Assembly: GCF_900188415.1 (NCBI RefSeq)
Contig: NZ_FZNV01000001.1
Coordinates: 1,081,501-1,145,500 of the forward strand
DNA from: Maribacter sedimenticola
Lineage (GTDB): Bacteria; Bacteroidota; Bacteroidia; Flavobacteriales; Flavobacteriaceae
DNA: 64,000 nt
Direction of reading: 5' to 3'
Shown: piece after piece, positions 18,788 through 27,837 of the stretch
Numbering within the stretch: the first letter of the stretch is position 1
Layout: each line of letters opens with the position of its first letter
The notes under the pieces: generated by a model
Databases searched by the model: none
Told to the model about the DNA's origin: nothing
What the model saw: the letters and a program-made list of their open reading frames with translations, nothing else
Made by a program: the position numbers and the translations under genes

Positions 18788-20836
18788 TTAGCTATTCGCA
18801 ATTTGGGAATTTGCCTTTGGTACCGTAAAATAGAAGCAGGTACTTTCGTTAAGTGTACTCTCTACCCAGATTTTGCCCTTATTGTTCTCAATCATTTCTT
18901 TACATAGCACTAGACCAAGTCCTGTGCCTTTTTCATTGTTGGTGCCATATGTGGTAAAGGTTTCATCCTTTTTGAATAATTTATTTAGGGCTTCTTTGGA
19001 TAACCCTATACCGGTATCCTTAACATAAATTTCCCAGTGCTTTTCTTTTTCAGTTGCTCCAATAATTATATCACCGTTCTCCGGTGTAAATTTAAGGGCA
19101 TTGCTGGTCAAGTTTCTAATAACGATACTAATTTGGTTTTTATCTGACCAAGTAAGGACACTGTCCTCTACCTTGGAATGTATGACAATGGACTTTTGAA
19201 TTGCGGTTTTGGAAAGAAGAGATATATTTTCATCAACAATTTCTTTTATATTGGTTATCTCCATATTGGTGACCATACCATCCATTTGGGTCTGTCCCCA
19301 TGAAAGTAAGTTGTTCAGCGTAAATGAAATACTGTCTATATCCTTACTCATTTGAGGTGTAAAACTCATAAAATCCTCCGTGCTGATTTCACCTGATCCT
19401 ACGAGATTGAACATGGATTTGAATGAACTAATGGGGCCTCTAAGATCATGGGCTATAATGGAAAACAACCTACTTTTTGTATTGTTGGCATGGTTAAGAT
19501 GTTTTTCCTTTTTCTTGAGCTCTATGTTTAACCGGTTTTGAACTTTATTATTTCTTTTTAGAATAAAAATTATGATCAGGGCTGCCATTACCGCCAATAG
19601 AGCACCATAAAAGTAATATTTTTGACGGGTTACTTTTTGTTCGTTTTCAGCAAGATAGCGTTCTTTTTCCTGGTCAAATTTAAGAGTGGACTTTAATATT
19701 CTTAATTCCTTTTCGTTTTTGTTTTCATTTATGGTATCCGATACTTTTTTAAGTTGCTCTAAATAGTGCAGGGCACCTGTTGTATTGTTGGTTGTTTTAT
19801 TAATATCATAGAGTAATTGTAAATTTTGTTGTTGGTTATCAAGAATATTTAATTGCTCTGCAATTGCCAAGGAATTTTCTGCATATGTTTTCGCCAGCGA
19901 ATAATTTTTGAGTCCTATATAAGCTTTTGAAATACCTGTGTATAAAGGAATCTTATATCTTGGCTGTTCAATGTCAACATGAATTTTTTCACTCTTCATA
20001 AACCATTGAAGAGCCTCATCATGTTTTTGTTGTTTTAAGTATATGTCCGCTTTTAATTCATAGGCAAAAGTGAGCCATTCCGTATAGTTTAATTTTTCAA
20101 GTATGGTAATGCTTTCATCTACACTTTTAGTAGCATTGTTTAAATCATTTATCTCTATATATGATGCAGTCAAATTTGCAAGGGTCATAGCAGTAATTTT
20201 GTCGTCATTACCCTGTTTATTGATTTCTGTGGCTTTTATTAAAAAGAAGATAGATTGTTCATAATCTTCCTGTACACTGTATAAATGTGATGTGTTTACA
20301 TAAAATGTGGTGAGCCAGGTATTGTTTTTTGAGGTTTTTGCAAGTTCAATTCCTTCTAGGTATTCATTAAGGGCTTTGGCATATTCATCTTTGTATTCGT
20401 ATTCTATGGCCAATAAGTTTTTTGACCTAAATGCCAGTTCTAAATCTTGGGATTGCTCTGCCATTTCCTTAGCGGTATGGAATTTGGCAATGGCATTATC
20501 CTGTTCGCCTATTTCAGAATAATAGCTACCTAGATTTATTAAACCTTGTATTTCCCCAGATTTATAGCCTATAGATTTACTTAACTTAATTGATGAATTG
20601 GATATAATTAAAAGGCTATCCAAATTATAATAACTTAATTTTCTACCATACGTATATAACAGATTAATATACGCGGTATCTTTTTGGTAATTCTTAATTT
20701 TTTGATATGCCTGTATTTGCTGATATAAACTATCCTTTTCTGAGGTTTGCGCCGGTAAGTTGCCGATAGGGATAATACAAAACAGCAACAATAGGACAAA
20801 TAAAGGGGGGCGATACCAAATTATAGTATAGAACAT
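18788..20836 (-). CDS. TPR-containing sensor histidine kinase (orphan)
   Basis: 682 residues. Signal segment 1-30 (ending LPAQ), then tetratricopeptide-like helices at about 60-370, a single membrane span at 407-427, a short coiled coil and a cytoplasmic kinase core. The HisKA phospho-acceptor is His463 in IIAHDLRGPISS. The HATPase part has the N box VIRNLTSNALKF, DTGIGLSKE and GTGLGLVLCKEM. The periplasmic TPR sensor architecture is common in Bacteroidota. No response regulator or receiver domain is adjacent, so its partner is elsewhere. Confidence 0.92.
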   Translation of the reverse strand: MFYTIIWYRPPLFVLLLLFCIIPIGNLPAQTSEKDSLYQQIQAYQKIKNYQKDTAYINLLYTYGRKLSYYNLDSLLIISNSSIKLSKSIGYKSGEIQGLINLGSYYSEIGEQDNAIAKFHTAKEMAEQSQDLELAFRSKNLLAIEYEYKDEYAKALNEYLEGIELAKTSKNNTWLTTFYVNTSHLYSVQEDYEQSIFFLIKATEINKQGNDDKITAMTLANLTASYIEINDLNNATKSVDESITILEKLNYTEWLTFAYELKADIYLKQQKHDEALQWFMKSEKIHVDIEQPRYKIPLYTGISKAYIGLKNYSLAKTYAENSLAIAEQLNILDNQQQNLQLLYDINKTTNNTTGALHYLEQLKKVSDTINENKNEKELRILKSTLKFDQEKERYLAENEQKVTRQKYYFYGALLAVMAALIIIFILKRNNKVQNRLNIELKKKEKHLNHANNTKSRLFSIIAHDLRGPISSFKSMFNLVGSGEISTEDFMSFTPQMSKDIDSISFTLNNLLSWGQTQMDGMVTNMEITNIKEIVDENISLLSKTAIQKSIVIHSKVEDSVLTWSDKNQISIVIRNLTSNALKFTPENGDIIIGATEKEKHWEIYVKDTGIGLSKEALNKLFKKDETFTTYGTNNEKGTGLGLVLCKEMIENNKGKIWVESTLNESTCFYFTVPKANSQIANS

Positions 20837-20916
20837 CTTGTGATGATTCGGTTTTAAACTTGGTCCAAAGTAAAAAAATTGAAGGGATATGCTTAATTAT
20901 TGTTGTTGAACAGCAT

Positions 20917-20944
20917 ATAATTGTAGGTAAAAACCTACAATTAT
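20917..20944. other. Strong 12-bp hairpin of unknown role
   Basis: Perfect arms ATAATTGTAGGT (20917-20928) and ACCTACAATTAT (20933-20944) enclose AAAA. It has no adjacent T-run on either strand, so it is not a classic terminator. It lies downstream of uxaC and about 80 bases upstream of the histidine kinase start. It could protect the uxaC mRNA end or act in the kinase leader. Confidence 0.5.
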
Positions 20945-21081
20945 GTATATGGAGTGTTTGTCAAATATGTCTTTGCTGGGTGATTTTTGGATTAAAACAC
21001 GACAATACAATTAAGATATATTGTACGCAATTTCCTTTTATGGCTATTCCTTAAACGTTCAGCTTTTAAAAATATACTTTA

Positions 21082-22479
21082 TTAAAGTTCAAAATATTCT
21101 TTTGCATTATTGTAGCAAATATCTTGAACCATGCTCCCTATCCATTCCATATCATTAGGGAGTTCCCCATTTTCTATTTCTGTGCCGAATAGATTACAAA
21201 GAATTCTTCTAAAGTATTCGTGACGGGGAAATGAAAGAAAGCTTCTGGAGTCCGTCAGCATACCAATGAAACAACTAATAAGCCCAATATTTGATAGGGC
21301 ATTTATCTGCTTTGTCATGCCATCTTTTTGGTCCAAAAACCACCATCCGGAACCAAATTGTACCTTACCCCTTAAGGAGCCATCATTGAAATTACCGATC
21401 ATACTGGCAAACACTTCATTATCCCTTGGGTTGAGGTTGTAGATAATAGTTTTGCATAATTGGTCCTGCCCATCCAATTGGTTTAAGTAGTTGGACAAAT
21501 GTTCCGCCTGTAACCAATCACCTATGGAGTCCCACCCCGTATTTGGTCCCAATTGGTTGAGCATACGGGTATTATTATTACGTAATGCCCCTAAATGAAA
21601 TTGTTGTACCCAGCCCAATTCATGATAGGTTTTGGAGAGGAACATAAGCACAGCGCTTTTAAAGATATGTATCTCATCTTCGGTAATAGATTTACCGTCC
21701 AGTTTCTTTTTTAAAACGGAATTGACCTGGTTTTCACTAAATTCCGATGCATACATATGAGACAGTCCATGATCGGCAATCCTACATCCATGTTCATGAA
21801 AATAGAGTATTCTTTTACGTAAGGCCTCCTTCAGGGTATCTAAGGAGTTAATAACTACACCTGAAACATCTGATAGTTTTACAATGTACTCAGTAAATGA
21901 TGGAGCATCTATATGTATGGCATTATCTGGTCTAAAGGCTGTGCTGACCTTGGTTTTAAATGTACTTTTTGCAATGATCTTATGGTAGTCCAGACTATCC
22001 GTTGGATCTTCTGTTGTACACAAAAATTCCACATTCATGGTATTTAGAAGCCCTTGGGTGCTATAATTGGCTTCTTTTAATTGTTCATTGGCGCTTTTGT
22101 AAATACTATGTGCACTCTTTGAGGTAAGTAATTCATCTATTCCAAAGTATCGCTGTAGTTCCAAATGGGTCCAATGGTATAGTGGATTTCTCATGGTATA
22201 GGGTACCGTTTGTGCCCATTTCAAGAATTTTTCTTCGTCAGAAGCATTACCGGTAATATAATCTTCCTTAATACCCAACGTTCTCATTGCACGCCATTTA
22301 TAATGGTCACCATCTATCCAAACATTGGTGAGGTTATCAAACTGATTATTATTGGCAATTAACTCTGGCGGTAAGTGGTTATGGTAATCTATAATGGGCA
22401 TTTTACACGCATAATCGTGATATAATTCTTGAGAAAATTTATTTTCAAGTAAAAAATTACTGTTTAAGAAATTGCTCAT
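21082..22479 (-). CDS. uxaC: Glucuronate (uronate) isomerase
   Basis: 465 residues, the normal length for the UxaC amidohydrolase-related family. N-terminal metal motif DYHNHLPPELI, then WKWRA-like HYKWRAMRTLG, CTTEDPTDSLDYH, the central HLGALRNNN and C-terminal LTDSRSFLSFPRHEYFRR are all diagnostic. It converts D-glucuronate to D-fructuronate (and galacturonate to tagaturonate) in the cytoplasm. It is the last gene of a minus-strand lacI-thuA-uxaC unit and supplies the first step of the uronate route completed by the SDR and uxuA on the plus strand. Confidence 0.95.
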   Translation of the reverse strand: MSNFLNSNFLLENKFSQELYHDYACKMPIIDYHNHLPPELIANNNQFDNLTNVWIDGDHYKWRAMRTLGIKEDYITGNASDEEKFLKWAQTVPYTMRNPLYHWTHLELQRYFGIDELLTSKSAHSIYKSANEQLKEANYSTQGLLNTMNVEFLCTTEDPTDSLDYHKIIAKSTFKTKVSTAFRPDNAIHIDAPSFTEYIVKLSDVSGVVINSLDTLKEALRKRILYFHEHGCRIADHGLSHMYASEFSENQVNSVLKKKLDGKSITEDEIHIFKSAVLMFLSKTYHELGWVQQFHLGALRNNNTRMLNQLGPNTGWDSIGDWLQAEHLSNYLNQLDGQDQLCKTIIYNLNPRDNEVFASMIGNFNDGSLRGKVQFGSGWWFLDQKDGMTKQINALSNIGLISCFIGMLTDSRSFLSFPRHEYFRRILCNLFGTEIENGELPNDMEWIGSMVQDICYNNAKEYFEL

Positions 22480-22542
22480 GGTCTTTCAATTAATTAGTTT
22501 GGAATTATTATATAAATCCTGTTTTAAAGGATTGCTAATATT

Positions 22543-23472
22543 TTAGTTTGGCCGTTGCATGGGACTATCGTCCGCCTTTAAATCTCCGGTGACATATTGT
22601 AATCCATCCATTAAGAACTGTAACAGTTCCGGATGCTCCAAACTTTGTGCGTTGTGTGATGGTGAAGAATAAAAGACCCTTCCCTTTCCATATCGTTTAA
22701 TCCAAGCCACATAGTTTATATTATTTGATGGCTCGTGTTTAACGTCTTCTATTGTATCCACCTCAAAATATAATAAAGGTCTGAAATTATAGTTGAAATA
22801 GGAATTTTTAAAAAAATAGGGTTCATCCACATGTATAAAACCATTTCCCGTAAAGGCTTTTACCAAAGGGTGCTTGCTGTCTACTTCCTTAATATGCATT
22901 TGTTGTTGTTTTGGATGATAATCAAAACTTCCGCCTGTCATGTCACTAAATTCCTTGGAATTGTTTTGTACCACTATTGCACCATGCAATATCATGAGAC
23001 CGCCCCCTTTTTTTACATAGTCCATTAAATTCTGCTCATAGGTTTTGGCTTTGTATACTATATCCTCTTCAGGGAGAGAAGTGTAGTTTTTTAACAAGTC
23101 GTAGAACAAATCTCTTTTAGGACCGGTAGGATTGGAATTGTTGAGTACAACGGCATCATATTTCTTTAATTTTTTTTTATCAAAATTATCAATATCAAAA
23201 CCTACATGTATTTCAAAAGCATCCGTTTTTTTGCCAAATAGTTTAAGCATCTCTATATTATGCGGAATGGTCCAATGATCAAATCCCGTGGCTTTGGAAA
23301 AGACCAGTACCTTCTTTTTATTGGTGGGTTTAACGGTAGGCGAGGGAATATGCTCTTCTAATTGTGCCAACCAATCATCGGTAATTTTTATAGGTTCTAG
23401 ACTTTGTGCAAACACAAAGGAATGTCCTATTAACAAACAAAATAGGAGAGCAAGTATACGTGTTGTTTTCAT
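22543..23472 (-). CDS. Secreted ThuA-domain protein
   Basis: 309 residues with a signal peptide (about 1-22, ending FVFAQ). ThuA is a class I glutamine-amidotransferase-like fold. Visible are KVLVFSKATGFDHWTIPHN, VVLNNSNPTG, GGGLMILHGAIV, the DEPYF motif and GKGRVFYSSPSHNAQS. The biochemical role of ThuA is unsettled; family members recur next to Gfo/Idh/MocA oxidoreductases and sugar 3-keto pathways, as here. It lies nine bases after lacI and 63 bases before uxaC on the minus strand. Confidence 0.88.
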   Translation of the reverse strand: MKTTRILALLFCLLIGHSFVFAQSLEPIKITDDWLAQLEEHIPSPTVKPTNKKKVLVFSKATGFDHWTIPHNIEMLKLFGKKTDAFEIHVGFDIDNFDKKKLKKYDAVVLNNSNPTGPKRDLFYDLLKNYTSLPEEDIVYKAKTYEQNLMDYVKKGGGLMILHGAIVVQNNSKEFSDMTGGSFDYHPKQQQMHIKEVDSKHPLVKAFTGNGFIHVDEPYFFKNSYFNYNFRPLLYFEVDTIEDVKHEPSNNINYVAWIKRYGKGRVFYSSPSHNAQSLEHPELLQFLMDGLQYVTGDLKADDSPMQRPN

Positions 23473-23481
23473 TGGTTTTTA

Positions 23482-24498
23482 TTAATTGGATGATGATTCT
23501 CTTGTTATAAGTTGATGACGTAATAGAATGGTATTGGTAGACTGTAAATTTATGGAACCTTTTAAGTGGGCAATAATACTTTCACCTGCCAAAACTCCCA
23601 TTTTGTGTCCCGGATAATTAATTGTGGTGAGATTTGGACTTATTATTTCAGAAACTGGATCATTATTGAACCCTACTACTTTTATATCCTGTGGTACTCG
23701 TATCCCCGCTTTTTTTAATTCTTTTATGCAATTGGCGGCATAGTTGTCACTAGCTACAAAAATACCATCTATTTTTTTTGGAGAACCTGTAATGGTTTCA
23801 ATTACAGATTGTATGTTTTTAGGGTCCAGGTCGGTTTCTATTAGAGTATAATCGTTTATTTCCAATTGATGTTCCAACAATGCATTTTTAAAACCTTTAT
23901 ACCGATCCTCATATAGTTTTCTTTTAAGATTCCCGCTTATATGCATCAAATTGGTACAACCTTGTTCAATAAGATGTTTTCCGGCTTCATAGCCTGCAGA
24001 AAGGTTGTCTATTAAAATTGTAGGACAATGGGGGAGGTCAATAACCCGATCAAAAAATAATAACGGAATTTTACGTGTTGTAAAATGCTCAAAATGTTTG
24101 TAATCCTTAGAATCATTGGCCAGAGATACCAATAGGGCATCTACACCGCTATCAAGTAAGGTCTTTGCATTAATCTTTTCTTTTTCTTCAGACTCCAAGG
24201 ACTGGCTAATAATCAAATTATAACCTACCTCATTGGCAACCTGCTCTATACCGGCTAGCACGGTAGACATGAAATAGGAATTTAATCGTGGTACAATGAC
24301 CCCAATGGTATTGGATTTTTGATTGCTAAGATTGGCAGCGAACTTATTGGTTCTATAACCCACTTCTTCCGCTTTTTCCAGTATGCGCTTTTTGGTAGCA
24401 TCACTGATGGAATGATGGTTGTTTAAACTTCTACTTACTGTTGCGGGCGACACATTTAGCATTTGTGCCAAATCGTAAATAGTAATCTTTTTGGACAT
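23482..24498 (-). CDS. LacI-family transcriptional regulator of the uronate locus
   Basis: 338 residues. N-terminal helix-turn-helix and hinge: TIYDLAQMLNVSPATVSRSL and KRILEKAEEVGYRTNKFA. A periplasmic-binding-protein-like effector domain follows (NTIGVIVPRLNSYF, DALLVSLAND, FFDRV, GIFVASDNYAANCI, KVVGFNNDP). It is transcribed away from susC and shares a 255-base regulatory gap containing LacI-type dyads. It very probably represses susCD and its own operon until an uronate or a derived metabolite appears (inference). Confidence 0.93.
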   Translation of the reverse strand: MSKKITIYDLAQMLNVSPATVSRSLNNHHSISDATKKRILEKAEEVGYRTNKFAANLSNQKSNTIGVIVPRLNSYFMSTVLAGIEQVANEVGYNLIISQSLESEEKEKINAKTLLDSGVDALLVSLANDSKDYKHFEHFTTRKIPLLFFDRVIDLPHCPTILIDNLSAGYEAGKHLIEQGCTNLMHISGNLKRKLYEDRYKGFKNALLEHQLEINDYTLIETDLDPKNIQSVIETITGSPKKIDGIFVASDNYAANCIKELKKAGIRVPQDIKVVGFNNDPVSEIISPNLTTINYPGHKMGVLAGESIIAHLKGSINLQSTNTILLRHQLITRESSSN

Positions 24499-24511
24499 TT
24501 GGTGGTATTTA

Positions 24512-24551
24512 ACGCAACAATATTACGCAACTTTTCTTAATTATTGCGTAA
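24512..24551. promoter_or_regulatory. Candidate lacI autoregulatory site (TTACGCAA dyad)
   Basis: An 8-base inverted repeat, TTACGCAA (24523-24530) and TTGCGTAA (24544-24551), with a further ACGCAA at 24512-24517, lies just upstream of the lacI start. The half sites resemble LacI-type TTGCG/CGCAA elements. A role in autoregulation is inferred. Confidence 0.4.
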
Positions 24552-24651
24552 AATTTAAGATTTTAATAAAATTGAATGCTTAAAATTAGGGTATATCCGA
24601 TATTAACACCTTAAAAATGTTAATAATTTATATTTTTTAACAAAATTTTTG

Positions 24652-24691
24652 TGCAATCGGTTGCATTATTAAAATCGATTATATAGATTTG
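24652..24691 (+). promoter_or_regulatory. susC promoter with overlapping LacI-type operator
   Basis: The dyad TGCAA (24652-24656), TCGG, TTGCA (24661-24665) matches the classic LacI-family operator pattern. TTG at 24661-24663 is also a Bacteroidota -33 box. TAGATTTG at 24684-24691, exactly 20 bases further on, fits the -7 consensus TAnnTTTG. Repressor binding would therefore hide the -33 element. The predicted leader before the susC ATG is about 57 bases. Confidence 0.72.
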
Positions 24692-24753
24692 TCTTTAAAT
24701 GTGATACTTACACTTTAAAATGAGGAACTTAAAATCAACCTAATTACACATTC

Positions 24754-27700
24754 ATGAAAAAAATTAACAAACTTAAAATTCGGGAAAGGGCGGGTGTAAC
24801 AATGACCTTGTTGTTATTGTTTATCTCGTTTACGGCCTTTGCCCAAAACGGTACCGTAGTGACCGGTACTATTACGGACGCGAACAATGTTCCTATACCG
24901 TACGCTAATATCTTGGAAAAGGGAACCACTAATGGGGCGGTATCAGATTTTGATGGCGTTTACTCCATTGAAGTTAGTGATGTCGACACCTCGGAACTTG
25001 TCTTTTCGTTGATAGGTTTTAAATCGCAAACAAAACCTGTGGCCGGCAATGCTAGTATAGATGTTGTTCTTCAGGAAGATGTAGCTAATCTAGATGAGGT
25101 TGTGGTTATTGGTTATGGTAGCCAAAAAAGGTCAGATGTAACGGGTGCCGTAGCTAGTGCAAATATTGAGGCATTTGAGAATTCCCCTAATACCAATATT
25201 GCACAGAGTCTGCAAGGAACCGTTGCGGGACTAAATATTGGACAGGTCAATTCTGCCGGTTCAACACCGGAAATTTCCATTAGGGGGCAGGTATCCTTAA
25301 ATGGTAGTCAAAGTGTTTTAATTGTCCTGGACGGTATACAATTCAATGGGTCCTTATCTTCGTTGAATCCCAACGATATAGAATCTATTGATGTTCTAAA
25401 GGACGTTAGTTCTACCGCTGTATATGGGGCACAGGCCGCAAATGGTGTTATTTTGATTACTACCAAAGGTGGTAGAAGAAATCAAAAAGCCAAAATATCG
25501 GTATCCTCTTCTTATGCAACTTTACAATCTACTACAGACCATAGGCCACTTCGTAGATCGGATTATATTGATCATATTAATATGCAACTTTATGATTTAC
25601 GTTTTCTTGGTCCGGATTATACAACGCCAAATCCTGATTATGTAGGTTATTTTGAACCTGGTCAGGGAATCAACGCAAATTTTGAATTGGAGTCGGATAC
25701 CAACCCTGGTGAATTTAGTGATAATGATTATGACTGGTGGGGCAATGGTACCCAAACCGGTTTTGTTCAAGAAAACGAGGTCAGTATTTCCGGAGCTTCG
25801 GAAACGACAAGTTATTTGGTTTCAATGGGTTTAACGGAACAAGAGGGTATTATCAATAATGATAACTTTTCGCGTAGGAGTTTACGTGTCAATTTAGATA
25901 CCAATGTTTCCGAAGGATGGAAAATAGGAGTGCAGGCTTTTGGATCATTCGAGAAACTAGATGGTGATGAGCCCCATATTTCACAGCTTAGAAATTTTTC
26001 ACCATTATTGGTACCTTTTGATGAAGATGGTAATTTAATACCTAATCCGGCAGGTACCATAGAACCTAATCCGTTTTTAGGTCAAAATACACAAGATTAT
26101 GAGCGTAAGGATTATTTCTTTGCCAATGTGTATTCAGAGGTGGACCTACCTTTTATAGAAGGACTTTCTTACCGTATTAATTTTGGTAACAATTATAGAA
26201 TTGAAAAGAGATATGGTTCCAGTATTTATGGGGCAGGACTTACGGGTGATGCCGGTAAGGATATTCGTTTTTATAGGGATTACACGTTGGACAACCTTCT
26301 TAATTACAACCGGTTGTTCGGTAAACATGATATTTCCGCAACATTATTATACGGTGCAATAGAACGTAAGGACGAGCGTACAAATGCGTATGCATCTGGT
26401 TTTGACAGGTTGTCGTTGGGGTATAATGATTTGTCGGTAGGAGCTATTCCTATCATTGGATCTAGTTCTTTCAAGGAGACCTTGAACTATCAAATGTTGA
26501 GGGCTAATTATAAATTTGATAACCGCTATATTATTACGGGTACTATTAGGCGAGATGGTTTCTCTGGCTTTGCGGCCAATGAAAAATCCGCTTACTTTCC
26601 ATCTGGTGCGTTAGGGTGGGTCGCTTCAAATGAATCCTTTTTACAAAATTCGGATTGGGTGAACAACCTAAAGGTTCGTGCAAGTTATGGTATTGCCGGT
26701 AACCAAACTGGTCGCTATACTTCTTTGGCAAGATTAGGAACAAAGGCTGCCTATGTTTTTGGTGATGGAGGTTCTCCTGCCTTTGGTCAAGAGTTGACTA
26801 CTCTGGCAAATCCTAATTTACGTTGGGAAAAAACGGCCGGTCTTAACGTGGGGGTAGATTTCTCACTATTTTCCAGCAGATTGAACGGAAGTATAGATAC
26901 CTACAAAAATATTACGGATGATCTTTTGTTCTCCGTACGTATACCATACTTAACCGGTTTTAGTAATATACAGACCAACGTTGGTAAAATCCAAAATACT
27001 GGACTAGAGGTTTCATTGACGGGGGACATTGTTAGAAATGATAATTTTACATGGACCGCAGGCTTAAATTATTCAAGAAATAAAAATGAGATTTTGGAGC
27101 TCACCGGCGAAGATGCGGATGGTGATGGTGTAGAGGATGACTTAATTCAAAGTGGGTTGTTCATTGGGGAATCCATTAATGCAATCTACGACTATGAAAC
27201 AGATGGTATCTATCAAATTGGTGATGATATTCCAGATGGTTATGGTATTGGAAATTATAGGATAGTGGATCAAAACAATGATGGCTTGATCACACAGGCA
27301 GATGATCGCAAAATCATTGGTACAAGGGATCCTTCTTATGCAATATCCCTTTTAAATACCTTTAAATATAAAAACCTTTCTTTCAGTTTCTTTTTGAATT
27401 CCATACAGGGTAATGATGGCAACTACATATCACGTAATGATAATGCTTTGTATAGAAATGCAAATACATTGTACCAGAATGTGGTATCCGGTATAGACTA
27501 CTGGTCTCCTCAAAACCCAGATGGCTTAAATGCCATGGCACCTAATAGACCGGGTATTGCTGGAACAAGATATGAGGATAGAAGTTTTATACGATTACAG
27601 GATGTAAACCTAAGGTACAGCTTTGATAACAATGTGTTGGAAAGTTTAGGCCTAGATGCACTAAGTGTCTTTATCAGTGGTAAGAACTTGGCCACTTGGA

Positions 27701-27825
27701 CAGATTGGAACGGTTTTGATCCGGAATATCAAGACTCGGATCGTAATATTTACGGTGTTGGTCTAACAACGGGTGGAAGACCGGTATTAAAAGGATATTC
27801 ACTTGGTGTTAACTTATCATTTTAA
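24754..27825 (+). CDS. SusC/RagA-type TonB-dependent outer-membrane transporter (uronate locus)
   Basis: 1023 residues. Signal peptide (ending FTAFAQ at about 31), carboxypeptidase-regulatory-like domain (TVVTGTITD...GVYSIEV, about 33-110), TonB box and plug (DEVVVIGYGSQKRSDVTGAV, then SIRGQ, VLIVLDGI, IESIDVLKDVSSTAVYGAQA, GVILITTKGG) and a beta-barrel to the C-terminus, which ends SLGVNLSF. It imports bound ligand with TonB energy. It pairs with the SusD gene 12 bases downstream. The locus context suggests a glucuronate-containing glycoside or oligosaccharide. Confidence 0.95.
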   Translation: MKKINKLKIRERAGVTMTLLLLFISFTAFAQNGTVVTGTITDANNVPIPYANILEKGTTNGAVSDFDGVYSIEVSDVDTSELVFSLIGFKSQTKPVAGNASIDVVLQEDVANLDEVVVIGYGSQKRSDVTGAVASANIEAFENSPNTNIAQSLQGTVAGLNIGQVNSAGSTPEISIRGQVSLNGSQSVLIVLDGIQFNGSLSSLNPNDIESIDVLKDVSSTAVYGAQAANGVILITTKGGRRNQKAKISVSSSYATLQSTTDHRPLRRSDYIDHINMQLYDLRFLGPDYTTPNPDYVGYFEPGQGINANFELESDTNPGEFSDNDYDWWGNGTQTGFVQENEVSISGASETTSYLVSMGLTEQEGIINNDNFSRRSLRVNLDTNVSEGWKIGVQAFGSFEKLDGDEPHISQLRNFSPLLVPFDEDGNLIPNPAGTIEPNPFLGQNTQDYERKDYFFANVYSEVDLPFIEGLSYRINFGNNYRIEKRYGSSIYGAGLTGDAGKDIRFYRDYTLDNLLNYNRLFGKHDISATLLYGAIERKDERTNAYASGFDRLSLGYNDLSVGAIPIIGSSSFKETLNYQMLRANYKFDNRYIITGTIRRDGFSGFAANEKSAYFPSGALGWVASNESFLQNSDWVNNLKVRASYGIAGNQTGRYTSLARLGTKAAYVFGDGGSPAFGQELTTLANPNLRWEKTAGLNVGVDFSLFSSRLNGSIDTYKNITDDLLFSVRIPYLTGFSNIQTNVGKIQNTGLEVSLTGDIVRNDNFTWTAGLNYSRNKNEILELTGEDADGDGVEDDLIQSGLFIGESINAIYDYETDGIYQIGDDIPDGYGIGNYRIVDQNNDGLITQADDRKIIGTRDPSYAISLLNTFKYKNLSFSFFLNSIQGNDGNYISRNDNALYRNANTLYQNVVSGIDYWSPQNPDGLNAMAPNRPGIAGTRYEDRSFIRLQDVNLRYSFDNNVLESLGLDALSVFISGKNLATWTDWNGFDPEYQDSDRNIYGVGLTTGGRPVLKGYSLGVNLSF

Positions 27826-27837
27826 AAAAAAATAAAC

